Shown here piece after piece: positions 8,601-18,500 of a stretch of DNA of 64,000 nucleotides (position 1 is the first letter of the stretch; each line of letters begins with the position of its first letter). The position numbers and the translations under genes were made by a program. This DNA comes from Opitutaceae bacterium (GTDB lineage: Bacteria > Verrucomicrobiota > Verrucomicrobiia > Opitutales > Opitutaceae): assembly GCA_027490995.1 (NCBI GenBank), contig JAIXWY010000003.1, positions 186,001 through 250,000 of the forward strand. Reading direction: 5' to 3'. Below the pieces are notes generated by a model. That model worked only from the letters and a program-made list of their open reading frames with translations, searched no databases and was not told the DNA's origin.

Positions 8601-9694
8601 TCGCGAGCCAGAGTCGGCCGCTGCAGGAATTCCTGCGCGAGCGGCTGCGCGCCCCGGAGATTGCCGATCTCGTGTTTGCCGCCGCCGATCTCGCCAAGCA
8701 GCACCATCTCGTCAAGGGCACCGAGGCCGAGCAGGCTCTCGGGGTCCAGCGGGTATCGCGCGTGTTGGGTGAGTTCGGGCTGTGGGCGCTGTGGCTCGCG
8801 ATCGTGGAGAACGATACGGCCGGCGACGATCCCGAGCTGCCGCGCGCACGGGTCTGGTTGCGGCGGCTCATGAACGAGGGCCATCAGCGGCTCTCCCAAC
8901 CGATCCCCGCGCTCGAGCTGCCGCTCAGCACGGCTGAGATCCTGGCTGCCGCGGCACGCCACCGGGAGTCGATCGGCGACGTGGAGCAGCGCGCCGCCGG
9001 GGTCGAGTTCGACCTCGATCCTCTGCTGCGCCGCGCCGATCTCGTTACTCCACCCGCCGCCAGCGGTGGCGTCGGAGGAGTCGCGAGCGCATCGGTACCC
9101 TTCGGCGGCTCCGCGCCGCGTGTCGCGACGAGCGTTGCCGCTTCTGCCGCGGTGCCCGCTCGCCCCGCGGTCGCCGCATCCTCCACGTCCGGGGTCGCCC
9201 CGGTTGAGGTGCGCGCCCACGCCGCCGAGATCGAGGCGTGGATGTGCACGTGGATTGGTCGTCGCCTACAGCTCGCCGCCGATAAGATCGACCCGCTCAA
9301 GCCGTTTTCAGACTTCGGGATCGACTCGCTCACCGCGGTGGAATTGTCCGCGGGCTTGGGCGAGTGGTTGAAGCGCGACCTGCCGACGACGCTGACGTGG
9401 GATTATCCGAACATCCGCCTGCTGGCCACCAACGTCGCCACGCCGGGTGCCATCAAGGCGCCGACCGCGGTCGTGGGCGCCGCGGCCCCTGCCGCCGCTG
9501 CCGCATCCGGTGCCGTCGCTCCCGCTTCTCGCACCGCGTCCGCCTCGGCCGGAACGTTCGCCGCCAAGGGGCCCGCTCCCGCTTTCCCTGCCGCCTCGAG
9601 TCTCGGCACCCCACAACTGGAGGCGATGTCCGAGCAGGACCTCGCCGCGCTGCTCGCCGAGGAGCTCAAGTCCCTTCGCGGGCCGGGTAAGTGA
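5621..9694 (+). CDS. starter protein: fatty acyl-AMP ligase - acyl-CoA dehydrogenase-like - ACP (FAAL-ACAD-ACP)
   Basis: About 1357 residues from the ATG at 5621 (MLHAPDFVELIERRAALHGG). Domains: FAAL, roughly residues 1-570, with YSSGSTGQPRG (165) and the FAAL-typical SWLPIYHDMGLIGNLLQPLY; ACAD-like, about 620-1030, with the flavin signature FTEPAAGSN (near 737) and the YEGT-equivalent FEGPTE whose Glu980 is the probable catalytic base; a proline/alanine linker; ACP, about 1205-1290, with GIDSLTAVE (Ser1236 for phosphopantetheine). A second Ala/Pro tail follows. FAAL activates a free fatty acid as acyl-AMP and loads it on the ACP; the ACAD domain would introduce alpha,beta-unsaturation. It starts the lipopeptide line, and its stop overlaps or abuts the next start (GTGACGATG). 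An upstream start at 5546 is less likely because homology begins at LHAPDF. Confidence 0.9.
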   Translation: MLHAPDFVELIERRAALHGGLPAVHFLAEGEGQMDTLDYAGLDTRARAIGARLRAEAGEGGRVLLLHPPGLEFVASFFGCLYGGVVAIAAYPPRNARHMPRIEAILQDAQVRVIVSTREGLAKVEPWLGERASAFRLIASDDLIQADPSWRRPALRPESLALLQYSSGSTGQPRGVMITHANIMANAEMIRRQFGYHDQSTFVSWLPIYHDMGLIGNLLQPLYLGTSTVLMPPAAFLQKPVRWLAAISRQRARTTGAPNFAFDLCARVITAEQKAELDLSCLELIYNGSEPIDARAFDRFADAFASCGLRRTSLYACYGMAETTLLATGGKPGEGYRALRLDPAALGRNEAVEVAAERSDGLSSVSCGRSVVDQELAIVDPVSLQARPPSTVGEIWLRGAHVSPGYWGQPERTAESMAARQADGSGPWLRTGDLGFLKDGELYVTGRIKDVIIVRGKNHYPQDIERTAELSHPALQPGSCAAFALRIDGVEHVGIAAEVQRTALRTLDGPAVVSAIRRAVLEAHELSVFAVTLLKPVTLPKTSSGKLQRFAARAGWESGTLESVFSDREPASAVAGAAASPGDVTRTSSGSTALSASAPVVAGGSVAAPSLPRLGGDPQRSRQRADAMIAWIRGYAEQRVNSYLIDERRCIPPYVVLDFGNNGLLGLEVPEALGGSGLTTVDTLRVGVQLGAVDVNLSSFVGVHNALGLRTLLRHGSERMRREVIPAIAAGRELIAFAFTEPAAGSNPRAITATATPDGTGGWLLHGSKRWIGTGAWSGWIVAAAHLLDASGRDRGITTFLLRQGSPGLRMGTEEMTMGMRGMIQNTVHLEGMRVGLEDMIGAPGSGMDVAQDTMKFGRLFIATVSLGTMQRCVQLMLRYAVRRSMSTGRLAENLITRERITEHIVRIAALRSFVDQFGRWYDEGLDVPEEFFALVKYAGPESLGLAVDHLLQMLGGRGYIETNLVPQLYRDARLVRIFEGPTETMIMFLGSRIASQSRPLQEFLRERLRAPEIADLVFAAADLAKQHHLVKGTEAEQALGVQRVSRVLGEFGLWALWLAIVENDTAGDDPELPRARVWLRRLMNEGHQRLSQPIPALELPLSTAEILAAAARHRESIGDVEQRAAGVEFDLDPLLRRADLVTPPAASGGVGGVASASVPFGGSAPRVATSVAASAAVPARPAVAASSTSGVAPVEVRAHAAEIEAWMCTWIGRRLQLAADKIDPLKPFSDFGIDSLTAVELSAGLGEWLKRDLPTTLTWDYPNIRLLATNVATPGAIKAPTAVVGAAAPAAAAASGAVAPASRTASASAGTFAAKGPAPAFPAASSLGTPQLEAMSEQDLAALLAEELKSLRGPGK

Positions 9695-9696
9695 CG

Positions 9697-12600
9697 ATGA
9701 GCGGGACGTCGGAAATGGCTTCGCTTCTGCGCGAGGCGTACGGACAGATCCGTACGCTGCGCGCCCAGCTGGCCGACCACAGCGCACCGATCGCGATCAT
9801 CGGTGTCGGCTGCCGCTTTCCCGCCGGGGCGTCCGATCTCGCGTCGTTCGCCCGGGTGCTCCGTGCGGGTACCGACGCGGTCGGTCGCGTCCCTTCCGAT
9901 CGCTGGGACGCCGATGCGTTCTACGACGCGGACTCGGATGCGCCGGGAAAGATCCACACGCGCGAGGCCGCGTGCCTGGAGGGGATCGATCAGTTTGACG
10001 CCGATTTCTTCGGCATCTCGCCGCGCGAGGCGGAACACCTCGATCCACAGCAGCGCTTGCTGCTCGAGGTGGCGTGGTCAGCCTTTGAGGACGCTGCCAT
10101 TCCGCTCGACCGTCTGCGTGGCAGCCGCACGGGCGTGTTCACCGGATTGATGTATGGCGACTACGTCGTGCGCGCGCTGCGAGAGCGCGGACTCGATGGC
10201 ATCGGCGCCTATCTCGGCACCGGCGGCACGTTCAGCGCCACGGCGGGTCGGCTCGCCTATGCGCTCGGTCTTCAAGGCCCCACCATGGCGGTCGACACGG
10301 CTTGCTCGTCGTCGCTGGTGTCCGTGCACCTCGCCTGCCAAGCCCTGCGCAACGGCGAGTGCGATCTCGCCCTCGCGGGCGGCGTCAACGCGCTGCTCAC
10401 GCCTGAGCCGAGCATCAATCTCACCAAGGCACGGATGATCTCGCCGCGCGGGCGCTGCCGTACGTTCGACGCTTCGGCCGACGGCTACGTGCGGGGCGAG
10501 GGCTGCGGCCTCATTGTACTCAAACCGCTCGCGCGCGCCCGCGCCGACGGCGATCGCGTGCTCGGCGTGATTCGCGGCTCGGCCGTGAATCAGGACGGGC
10601 GCAGCAGCGGGTTGACGGCGCCCAATCGTCTCGCACAGCAGGCTCTGCTCGAGGCGGCACTCGCGACGGCTGGCGTCGCGGCGTCCGACATTGGCTACGT
10701 CGAGTGTCACGGCACGGCGACGCCGCTCGGCGACCCGATCGAGGTCGCGGCGTTGCGCGAGGTGTTGCTGCGCGATCGAGCGGCAGATCGTCCGCTCGCG
10801 ATTGGTTCGGTGAAGACCAACTTCGGCCATCTCGAGGGTGCCGCCGGCATTTGCGGACTTTTAAAGGCGCTCTTGGTGGTCCGAGGCGCGGAGGTCTTTC
10901 CTCACCTACACCTGCAGACGCTCAACCCGCGGATTCGGCTCGATGATGTGCCGCTGCGAATCCCCACGACCGCGGCTCCGTGGTTCACGGCGGGCGGTCC
11001 GCGCTTGGCGGGCGTGAGTTCGTTTGGCTTCGTCGGCACCAACGCGCACGTGATCCTCGAGGCGCCGCCCGAGGACGAAGCGGTCGCGGCCTCCGCGCCA
11101 CGCACGCCGCAGGTGCTGACGCTGTCCGCGGCGTCCCCTGAAGCGCTTCGCGAGCTCGTGACGCGCCAAGCAGAATGGCTGGAGGCGAATCCGCAGGCGG
11201 AGGTGGCGTCGGTCGCACGCACGCTGAACACCGGGCGGCTTCATCAGGCCCACCGACTCGCGATCGTGGCCGCTGATGCGGCCGAGGCGCTGCGCGGGTT
11301 GCGCGCGGGCTCCGGTGCGGCGGTTGTGCGTGGAGAGGTACGTCTGAATCGCGTCCCACGTCTTGCGTTCCTGTTCACCGGACAGGGAGCACAGAAGCCG
11401 GGGATGGGCCTCGCCCTCGCGGCTGACGAACCGACTTTCCGCGCTGCGTTGGAGCGTTGCGATGCGCTCCTGCGTCCACACCTCCCGCGCCCGTTGCTTG
11501 GGTTGCTCGCGTCTGCTTCACCAGCGGAGCTGAGCGCGACCGGAGTCGCCCAGCCGGCCTTGTTCTCGCTGGAGTATGCTCTGCTGGAAATGTGGCGGGC
11601 TTGGGGCGTGCGCCCCGATTTCCTGCTTGGTCACAGTCTCGGTGAATACCTCGCCGCCGTCGCGGCGGGAGTTTTCAGTCTGGAGGACGCACTCGATCTG
11701 GTTCGTGTCCGGGGGCAGTTGATGCAGGCCCTGCCGGCCGGCGGCGGGATGGCGGCGGTCTTCGCCGACGAGGAGACGGTGCGGCGCCTTCTGGCGGAGT
11801 CGCCGGCGGGTTTGTCCGTGGCTGGATGCAACGGACCTGCCGAGACGGTGATCTCTGGACCGCTCGCGGCACTGGAGGTGGCGATCGGCCACTGCAGTCG
11901 CCAAGGTCTCACCGCGCAGCGGCTGGAGGTATCTCACGCGTTCCATTCCGAGCTGATGCAGCCGATGCTGGATGCCTTCGGCACCGCACTCTCTCGCGTC
12001 ACCTTCCACCCCGCGCGCATTCCGATCATCAGCAACGTGACCGGCGAGATCGATGCCGCCGGCGCGATGTCGCAGCCCGACTACTGGCTGCGTCAGATCG
12101 TTTCCCCGGTGCGCTTTGCGCCCGGGGTGCGTGCGCTGGCCGCGACGGGTGCGGAGCTGGCGCTCGAGCTGGGACCGCGCGCAGTGCTCACGCGACTGGC
12201 CGCGAAGGCGCTCGCCGATGGCGGAGTGACGTGGCTGTCCAGCCTCGACGGCGGTGCCGACGAAGCATCCGCCGTGGCGCGCGCCGTCGCCGCGTTGCAC
12301 GCGCGCGGGGTCGCGCTCGATTGGCATGCGGTGCACGCGACCCAGGGCGGCCGCCGCATCGGACTTCCGGGTTATCCCTTCCAGCGGCGCCGCTATTGGT
12401 TGCCCGCGGCGGTGACGGCTGCCGGTGGCACGCCAACGACTACCCGGATGGAACCCGCCGCGGCGAGCTCCGGTTTGACCGCACCGGGCGGGGTCGTCGC
12501 GCCGTCCGTGGCTTCGGCTCCGACGATGCCGCAGGTGCGGCCGACGCGGCCGGCATTCTCGGTCATGTTCTTTGCGGCCACCCCTGAGGCCGGCGATCCC

Positions 12601-15504
12601 GACAAGTACCGCCTTGTCATCGAGGCGGCGCGGTTCGCGGATCGCGCGGGCTTCGATTCGGTCTGGGTGCCCGAGCGGCACTTCACCGAGATGGGCGGCC
12701 TTTATCCGAACCCTGCCGTGCTGCAGGCCGCGCTCGCGCGCGAGACGCAGCGGATCCAACTGCGGGCGGGGAGCGTGGTCGCCTCGTTGCACCACCCGAT
12801 GCGGATCGCCGAGGAGTGGTCGATGGTCGACAATCTCTCGGGTGGGCGCGTGGGTATCTCGCTCGCGTCGGGGTGGAACCCGGATGACTTCGCCTTTTTC
12901 CCGGAGCGTTATCCGGAGCGACACGCGCGACTCTATCAGACGCTGGAGTCTGTCCGGCGGCTGTGGCGAGGCGATGAGATCGAACTGACTAATGGCGTGG
13001 GGAAGCCCACACGGGTACGTCTGCGGCCGGTACCGCTTCAGCGCGAACTGCCCGTTTGGATCACCGCGGCAGGGAATCCTGAAACGTTCCGCCGTGCCGG
13101 CGAGACCGGCGCGAATCTCCTCACGCATCTGCTGGATCAGGATCCAGAGGAGCTCGCGGCCAAGATTCGGATTTATCGCGAGGCGCGGGCCGCCGCAGGT
13201 CACGATCCAGCGGCCGGACGCGTCACCGTGATGGTGCACACCTTCATCGGTGAAGACCTCACGGAGACGCGCGCGCGGGTCCGCGCTCCCTTCTGCGCCT
13301 ACCTCAAGGCCAGCCGCAACCTTCTCGCTGGCCTCGCGCACAGCCGCGGCCGTGTCATCGATGTCAACGCGCTCTCGGAGCGCGACCTCGATGATCTCGT
13401 GGGCTTCTTGTTCGAGCGATTCGCCAGTACCCGCGCGCTGATTGGGACTCCGGATAGCTGCGTGCCGCTGGTCGAGACACTCGCTCGCGCAGGCGTGGAT
13501 GAGATCGCGAGCCTGCTCGACTTCGGTCAGTCGACCCGCGACGTGCTGGAAGGGCTGCCGGCACTGGCTCGCCTGCGGGATCGTTTTGCGGTGGATGACG
13601 CACCGCCCGCGGCTGGTCTGGCGCTTTCGCGAAGCGAAGGCACGTCGTCCAAGCGAAGCGCTGACGCGACGTCGGAAGACCATGCAGGCTCGGCCCTCAG
13701 TACGCGCCGCAGCGCGAACGCGGCCTCCGCCGCGGCAGTGCCGCAAGATGATCTCTACGAGGTGGCATGGCGCGCTCAGGCGGCGCCGACCGAGACCGCA
13801 GAGCCTCCTGCTCGCTGGATTGTCCTCACGTCGTCGGCGCTGGTGCCCGATGCTTTGGTCGCGCAGCTGGGTCGCCTGCGCGCGACGGTGCTGTTGGTTC
13901 CAGCGAGTGGAGTCGATTGGACGTCGTTGCTCGCCCCCGCGCTGGGCGCGACGTCGGGCGCGGTGCGTGTGGTGTGGGTGGAGCCCGCTGGGGCTGCCGG
14001 CGAGGATGCGGCGGCATGGCTCGAGCGGGCTCGCGCGCTCGTCCAGGCGCTGGTCCGGCTCGCGCCGCAGGCGCGCCTCAGCACCGTGACGCGCGGTGCG
14101 GTGGCCGTGGGCGGCAACACCCCGGTTTTGGCGCAGGGACCGCTCTGGGCGTTCCTGCGCGTGCTCGCGCAGGAACAGCCGGCGTTGTGGGGCGGTTTGT
14201 ACGATTTAGATCCAGCCGTGCCGCTTGAGCGGAGCTGGGAGGCACTGGCCGGGGAGCTGATGGCACGCTCGATCGAGGACAAGGTCGCGTGGCGCGCGGG
14301 CGCGCGTTTCGTTGAGCGGTTGGCACGGATCGCCGGTCCCGTTGCTGCGGGTCGCTGGTCGGTGCGAGCGGATGCGGGCTACCTCATCTCCGGTGGCCTC
14401 GGCGGTCTGGGCTTGGCGCTCGCGGACTGGCTCGCCGAGCGCGGGGCCCGGCATTTGCTCCTGCTTGGCCGTTCCGCTCCGAGTTCAGCGGCGCGGGAAC
14501 AGTTGGCGACGCTGGCGCGGCGCGGGGTCACGGTACGAATCGCGGCGGTGGATGTCGCCGATGAGACCGGCCTTCGTCGCGCGCTGGAGGTGTGGCGCCG
14601 CGAGGGCGGTCCAGACGTGCGTGGCGTGGTCCATGCCGCCGGTGTCTGGCGCGATTTACCGATGGCCCAGATGTCGGCGGAGGATCTGTCCACGGTGCTG
14701 GCGCCCAAAGTCGCAGGTACCCTCGCGCTCGAACGCTGCGTGGGCGCCGATCTCGATTTCTTCCTGTCGTGCTCCAGCCTTTCTGCGGTGCTTCCCGCCC
14801 ACGGCCAGGCCAACTACGCGGCGGGGAATGCCTTTCTCGACACGCACGCGCAGTGGCGGCGCGCCCAGGGGCGTCCGGCCCTCAGCATCAACTGGGGCCC
14901 GTGGTCCGGAATCGGCTTTGGCGCGAGCGAACACGGCCGTCGCGCGCATGAGCGGCTGGAGTCCTTCGGTCTGCGCCGGATCGCCGTGGCGCCTGCACTG
15001 GCCGCACTCGGGGCCTTGTTCGCTCGTGGGGGAGCCCAAGCAACGGTCGTGACGGTCGACTGGGCGCTCCTCGCCCGCGTGGATGCGCCGCTCGCGCGGA
15101 CCGCGTTGCTGACGGAGGTCGCCGGTGGCCTCGTCGCGCCCGTCGCGAGCGCGGAACCGCTCGCGGGCCTTGGGCAGCGCGTCGCCGCCGCCGCGCCCGC
15201 CGAGCAGGAGGGCCTCGTCCGCGAAGGTGTGGCCGAGATCATCGCGCGGGTGTTCCGCCGCCCGGTTGCAGAGTTACGGCGCGACGAGCCCCTTCCCAAC
15301 CTCGGTCTCGATTCGCTCATGGCGGTGGAGATCAAGAACCGCATCCGCGCCGAGTTCGGCCTCGACGTGCCGCTGGCGCGCTTTCTTGAGGGATCCACGG
15401 CGGATGGCCTCGCTGATTTTACCGCGGCCGCCTGGACCGAGGGTGCCGCCGCGCGCGCCGCGGGTGGAGAAGCGGCTGCGGCCACGGAGGAGTTCACGGT
15501 ATGA
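9697..15504 (+). CDS. type I polyketide synthase module KS-AT-LLM-KR-ACP
   Basis: 1935 residues from ATG 9697; GTG 9691, overlapping the previous stop, is an alternative. KS (28-455) has DTACSSS with Cys203, CHGTATPLGDPIE and SVKTNFGHLEGAAG, so it is condensing-competent. AT (555-880) has GQGAQ, GHSLGEY (Ser647) and HAFH (747-750), the malonyl-CoA signature. A luciferase-like flavin monooxygenase follows at 950-1300 (PERHF, RIAEEWSMVDNLSGGRVGIS, SGWNPDDF). KR (about 1350-1810) has SGGLGGLG and SCSSLSAVLPAHGQANYAAG. The ACP carries LGLDSLMAVE (Ser1873). The module should extend the acyl starter by malonate, reduce the beta-ketone to hydroxyl and, by analogy with other LLM-containing PKS modules, hydroxylate the alpha carbon, giving a 2,3-dihydroxy acyl chain. 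There is no DH or ER. The stop overlaps the next start (ATGA). Confidence 0.92.
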   Translation: MSGTSEMASLLREAYGQIRTLRAQLADHSAPIAIIGVGCRFPAGASDLASFARVLRAGTDAVGRVPSDRWDADAFYDADSDAPGKIHTREAACLEGIDQFDADFFGISPREAEHLDPQQRLLLEVAWSAFEDAAIPLDRLRGSRTGVFTGLMYGDYVVRALRERGLDGIGAYLGTGGTFSATAGRLAYALGLQGPTMAVDTACSSSLVSVHLACQALRNGECDLALAGGVNALLTPEPSINLTKARMISPRGRCRTFDASADGYVRGEGCGLIVLKPLARARADGDRVLGVIRGSAVNQDGRSSGLTAPNRLAQQALLEAALATAGVAASDIGYVECHGTATPLGDPIEVAALREVLLRDRAADRPLAIGSVKTNFGHLEGAAGICGLLKALLVVRGAEVFPHLHLQTLNPRIRLDDVPLRIPTTAAPWFTAGGPRLAGVSSFGFVGTNAHVILEAPPEDEAVAASAPRTPQVLTLSAASPEALRELVTRQAEWLEANPQAEVASVARTLNTGRLHQAHRLAIVAADAAEALRGLRAGSGAAVVRGEVRLNRVPRLAFLFTGQGAQKPGMGLALAADEPTFRAALERCDALLRPHLPRPLLGLLASASPAELSATGVAQPALFSLEYALLEMWRAWGVRPDFLLGHSLGEYLAAVAAGVFSLEDALDLVRVRGQLMQALPAGGGMAAVFADEETVRRLLAESPAGLSVAGCNGPAETVISGPLAALEVAIGHCSRQGLTAQRLEVSHAFHSELMQPMLDAFGTALSRVTFHPARIPIISNVTGEIDAAGAMSQPDYWLRQIVSPVRFAPGVRALAATGAELALELGPRAVLTRLAAKALADGGVTWLSSLDGGADEASAVARAVAALHARGVALDWHAVHATQGGRRIGLPGYPFQRRRYWLPAAVTAAGGTPTTTRMEPAAASSGLTAPGGVVAPSVASAPTMPQVRPTRPAFSVMFFAATPEAGDPDKYRLVIEAARFADRAGFDSVWVPERHFTEMGGLYPNPAVLQAALARETQRIQLRAGSVVASLHHPMRIAEEWSMVDNLSGGRVGISLASGWNPDDFAFFPERYPERHARLYQTLESVRRLWRGDEIELTNGVGKPTRVRLRPVPLQRELPVWITAAGNPETFRRAGETGANLLTHLLDQDPEELAAKIRIYREARAAAGHDPAAGRVTVMVHTFIGEDLTETRARVRAPFCAYLKASRNLLAGLAHSRGRVIDVNALSERDLDDLVGFLFERFASTRALIGTPDSCVPLVETLARAGVDEIASLLDFGQSTRDVLEGLPALARLRDRFAVDDAPPAAGLALSRSEGTSSKRSADATSEDHAGSALSTRRSANAASAAAVPQDDLYEVAWRAQAAPTETAEPPARWIVLTSSALVPDALVAQLGRLRATVLLVPASGVDWTSLLAPALGATSGAVRVVWVEPAGAAGEDAAAWLERARALVQALVRLAPQARLSTVTRGAVAVGGNTPVLAQGPLWAFLRVLAQEQPALWGGLYDLDPAVPLERSWEALAGELMARSIEDKVAWRAGARFVERLARIAGPVAAGRWSVRADAGYLISGGLGGLGLALADWLAERGARHLLLLGRSAPSSAAREQLATLARRGVTVRIAAVDVADETGLRRALEVWRREGGPDVRGVVHAAGVWRDLPMAQMSAEDLSTVLAPKVAGTLALERCVGADLDFFLSCSSLSAVLPAHGQANYAAGNAFLDTHAQWRRAQGRPALSINWGPWSGIGFGASEHGRRAHERLESFGLRRIAVAPALAALGALFARGGAQATVVTVDWALLARVDAPLARTALLTEVAGGLVAPVASAEPLAGLGQRVAAAAPAEQEGLVREGVAEIIARVFRRPVAELRRDEPLPNLGLDSLMAVEIKNRIRAEFGLDVPLARFLEGSTADGLADFTAAAWTEGAAARAAGGEAAAATEEFTV

Positions 15505-18500
15505 CGCTGACCGAGCTCCGACTCGCGTGTGCCCGCGCGGGAATCCGCGTGTCGGCTGAGCAGGGACAGCTCCGCGTGAAGGCACCGGCCGGCGCGGTCA
15601 CGCCCGAGATCCGCGCCGCTCTCTCGGCGCGCAAGGAAGAGTTCCTCGCGTTCCTCGCCACGCCGCAGGCTGAACTTTCGCCGCTGTCGTCGTCGCAACG
15701 CAGCCTCTGGCTCCTGCATCAGGCCGACCCCGAGACGCTGCCGGCGTACACCTTGCGGGCCGCGCGGCGCCTGCGGGGGCCGCTGCCGCGGGCCCGTTTC
15801 GAGGCCGCGCTCCGTATTCTCGTCGCCCGGCACGACCCGCTGCGCACGGAGTTCGACCAGCATGAGGGCGAGCCCTGGCAACGCGTCCGGCCGTCCGTAT
15901 CCGTTGCGATCACCGAGCACGACGTCTCCTCGCGAGCCCCAGCGGAGCGCGAGGCGGCATGGCGCGCCCTGCTCGCGGAGGAGGGGCGGCGCCGATTCGA
16001 CGTTTCAAAGGCGCCGCTGTTCACGGTCCATCTTGTCATCATGGGACCGGAGGAGCACGTGCTCCTCCTCAATGCCCACCACCTGATCGCTGACGCATGG
16101 TCGGCGGGACTGCTCTTGCGCGAGTGGGCTGAGATCTACGCCGAGCTCGTGGCCGGAGCAGCGCCATCCGAAGAAAAGCCGTCGTATCGGTTTAGCGATT
16201 ACGTACTGGCGCGACAGCAGGCAGAGGTGGGCCGGAGAGCGGAGCAGTCACTCGCGCACTGGCGGGGTCATTTGACCGGGCTACCGCCGCTGGCATGGCC
16301 GCGCGCGGAGTCTCCGCTGGAGGGCGCCGCGCCGTACGATGGGCGCTCGGTCGAGTTCGCAATCGCTGCCCCGACAGAGCAAGGGCTGAGGGCATTGGCC
16401 CGCGAGGAGGGAGCGACGCTCTTCCATGTGCTGGTGGCGGCCTACGCGGTCTGGCTGCAGCGGCTTTCCGGTCAGGATGACTTCGGCCTGGGCACCACGC
16501 TGGCGGGTCGGGACAGCAAGGCAACCGAGTCGCTGGTGGGTTACTTCGTCAACTTGGTCGTACTGCGTCCTCCGCTGGCGGATCAGCCGAGCTTCCGTGA
16601 GTTGGTGCGGCGGATGCGGCGTGAGACCCTGACGGCGTTTGAGCATCAGGAGACGCCGTTCGACCGCATCGTGCAGGCGTTGCGTCTTCCGCGCGAACCG
16701 GGCGCGTCGCCGCTCTTTCAGGCACTCTTTCTCTACCTGCAGGCAGCGCGCGATGAGGCCAGCTTTCCGGGACTGCGCGCTGAGCCGATCACGGTGCCGA
16801 GCGAGACCGCGAAATACGCCCTCAGTCTCCATGTTGAGGACCACGGCGATCGCCTGACCGGGCTCGTTGAGTACCGCACGGGCATTTTCGCGCCGGAGAC
16901 AATGTCCCGACTTCTCGAGGTCTGGGCCACCTTGCTGTCGGAGCTCGTGGGAAGTCCGGACCGTGCCATTACGCAAGCGGCGGCGTTGGCTGGTGATGCG
17001 CGGCGGACGGTGCTCGCGCAAAGTACCGGTCCGAGCGCTCCGTGTGGGGATAGTGCTGGGATTGCGGCCGCCTTTCAGGCTCAGGTGGCTCGCACGCCTG
17101 CTGCAGTGGCGTTGGCGTATGAAGACCGCGAGCTCACGTACGCTCAGCTCGAGTGCGCGTCGGAGCACGTCGCGCAGCGCCTCCGCGCTGCGGGTGTCGG
17201 TCCCGAGCGCCGAGTCGGCGTCTTCCTGGAGCGCGGCGTGGAGTTACTCGCCACGCTTCTGGGAGTTTTGAAGGCTGGCGGAGCCTACGTGCCGATGGAT
17301 CCCGCCTATCCGGAGGACCGCCTGCGGCACATGGTCGACGACGCCAAGCCGGTCCTCGTCGTCACCCGGAGCAGCCTCTCCTCGCTGTTGCCCGCGGGAG
17401 GCCCGGCGCAGCTTCTCGTTGATGAGATCACGCTGGAGCAGCCGCTGACGATCGCGGCGGCGACGGCGCGCGCGGACCAGCCCGCGTATGTGATTTACAC
17501 GTCGGGTTCGACCGGGAAACCCAAGGGCGTGGTCGTAACCCACGGTAACGCGACCAACTTCTTTGCCGGCATGGATGCGCAACTCGGGCGCAAGCCGGGC
17601 GTCTGGCTCGCCCTGACCAGTATTTCGTTCGATATCTCGGTCCTCGAACTGTTCTGGACCCTCGCTCGCGGATTCACGGTAGTGTTGCAAGGCGACGAGG
17701 CCGACCTCGGCGGCGCGGCGTCGGAGCCAGCCGCTGTGGCGGGTGACCGACCGCTCGACTTTAGCCTCTTCTTCTTTGCGGGCGATGCGGCGCGGCAGGA
17801 AGCGGCAGACCGTTATCGCCTCGTGCTCGAGGGTGCCCGCTTCGCGGATGAGCGCGGGTTTGCGGCGGTGTGGACGCCGGAGCGGCACTTCCACGCCTTC
17901 GGAGGCCTTTTTCCGAATCCCTCGGTGCTCGGAGGCGCTCTCGCGATGATCACCCGCCGCGTCGCGCTGCGCGCCGGCAGCGTGGTGCTGCCGCTTCACG
18001 ACCCCATTCGGGTCGCCGAGGAGTGGAGCGTCGTGGACAACCTCTCCGGCGGTCGCGTCGGCCTGTCGTTCGCCTCGGGTTGGCACCAGCACGACTTCGT
18101 GCTTTCACCGGAGGACTTCGCCGAGCGGCGGCGTGTGCTCTTTGCAAGACTGCAGGAAGTACGCGAGCTTTGGCGCGGTGGTGAGCTCAGTCGCTCCGAC
18201 GGGAAGGGTGAGCCGCACCTTGTGCGCACGCTGCCGCGCCCTGTGCGGCCGGAGCTTCCGGCGTGGATCACCTCCGGTGGTGACCCTGAGACACTGCGTC
18301 TTGCCGGCGAGTCGGGTGCCGGGCTCCTGACCCATCTGCTGGGCCAGACCGTCGAAGAGTTGGCGGGCAAGATCGCGATCTATCGCGCGGCCCGCCGCGC
18401 CTCTGGGCACGCCGGTGAGGGCCACGTGGTCGTGATGCTGCACACCTTCATCGGTGAATCAGTCGACGAGGTACGCGCCCGCGTGCGGGGTCCGTTCCGC

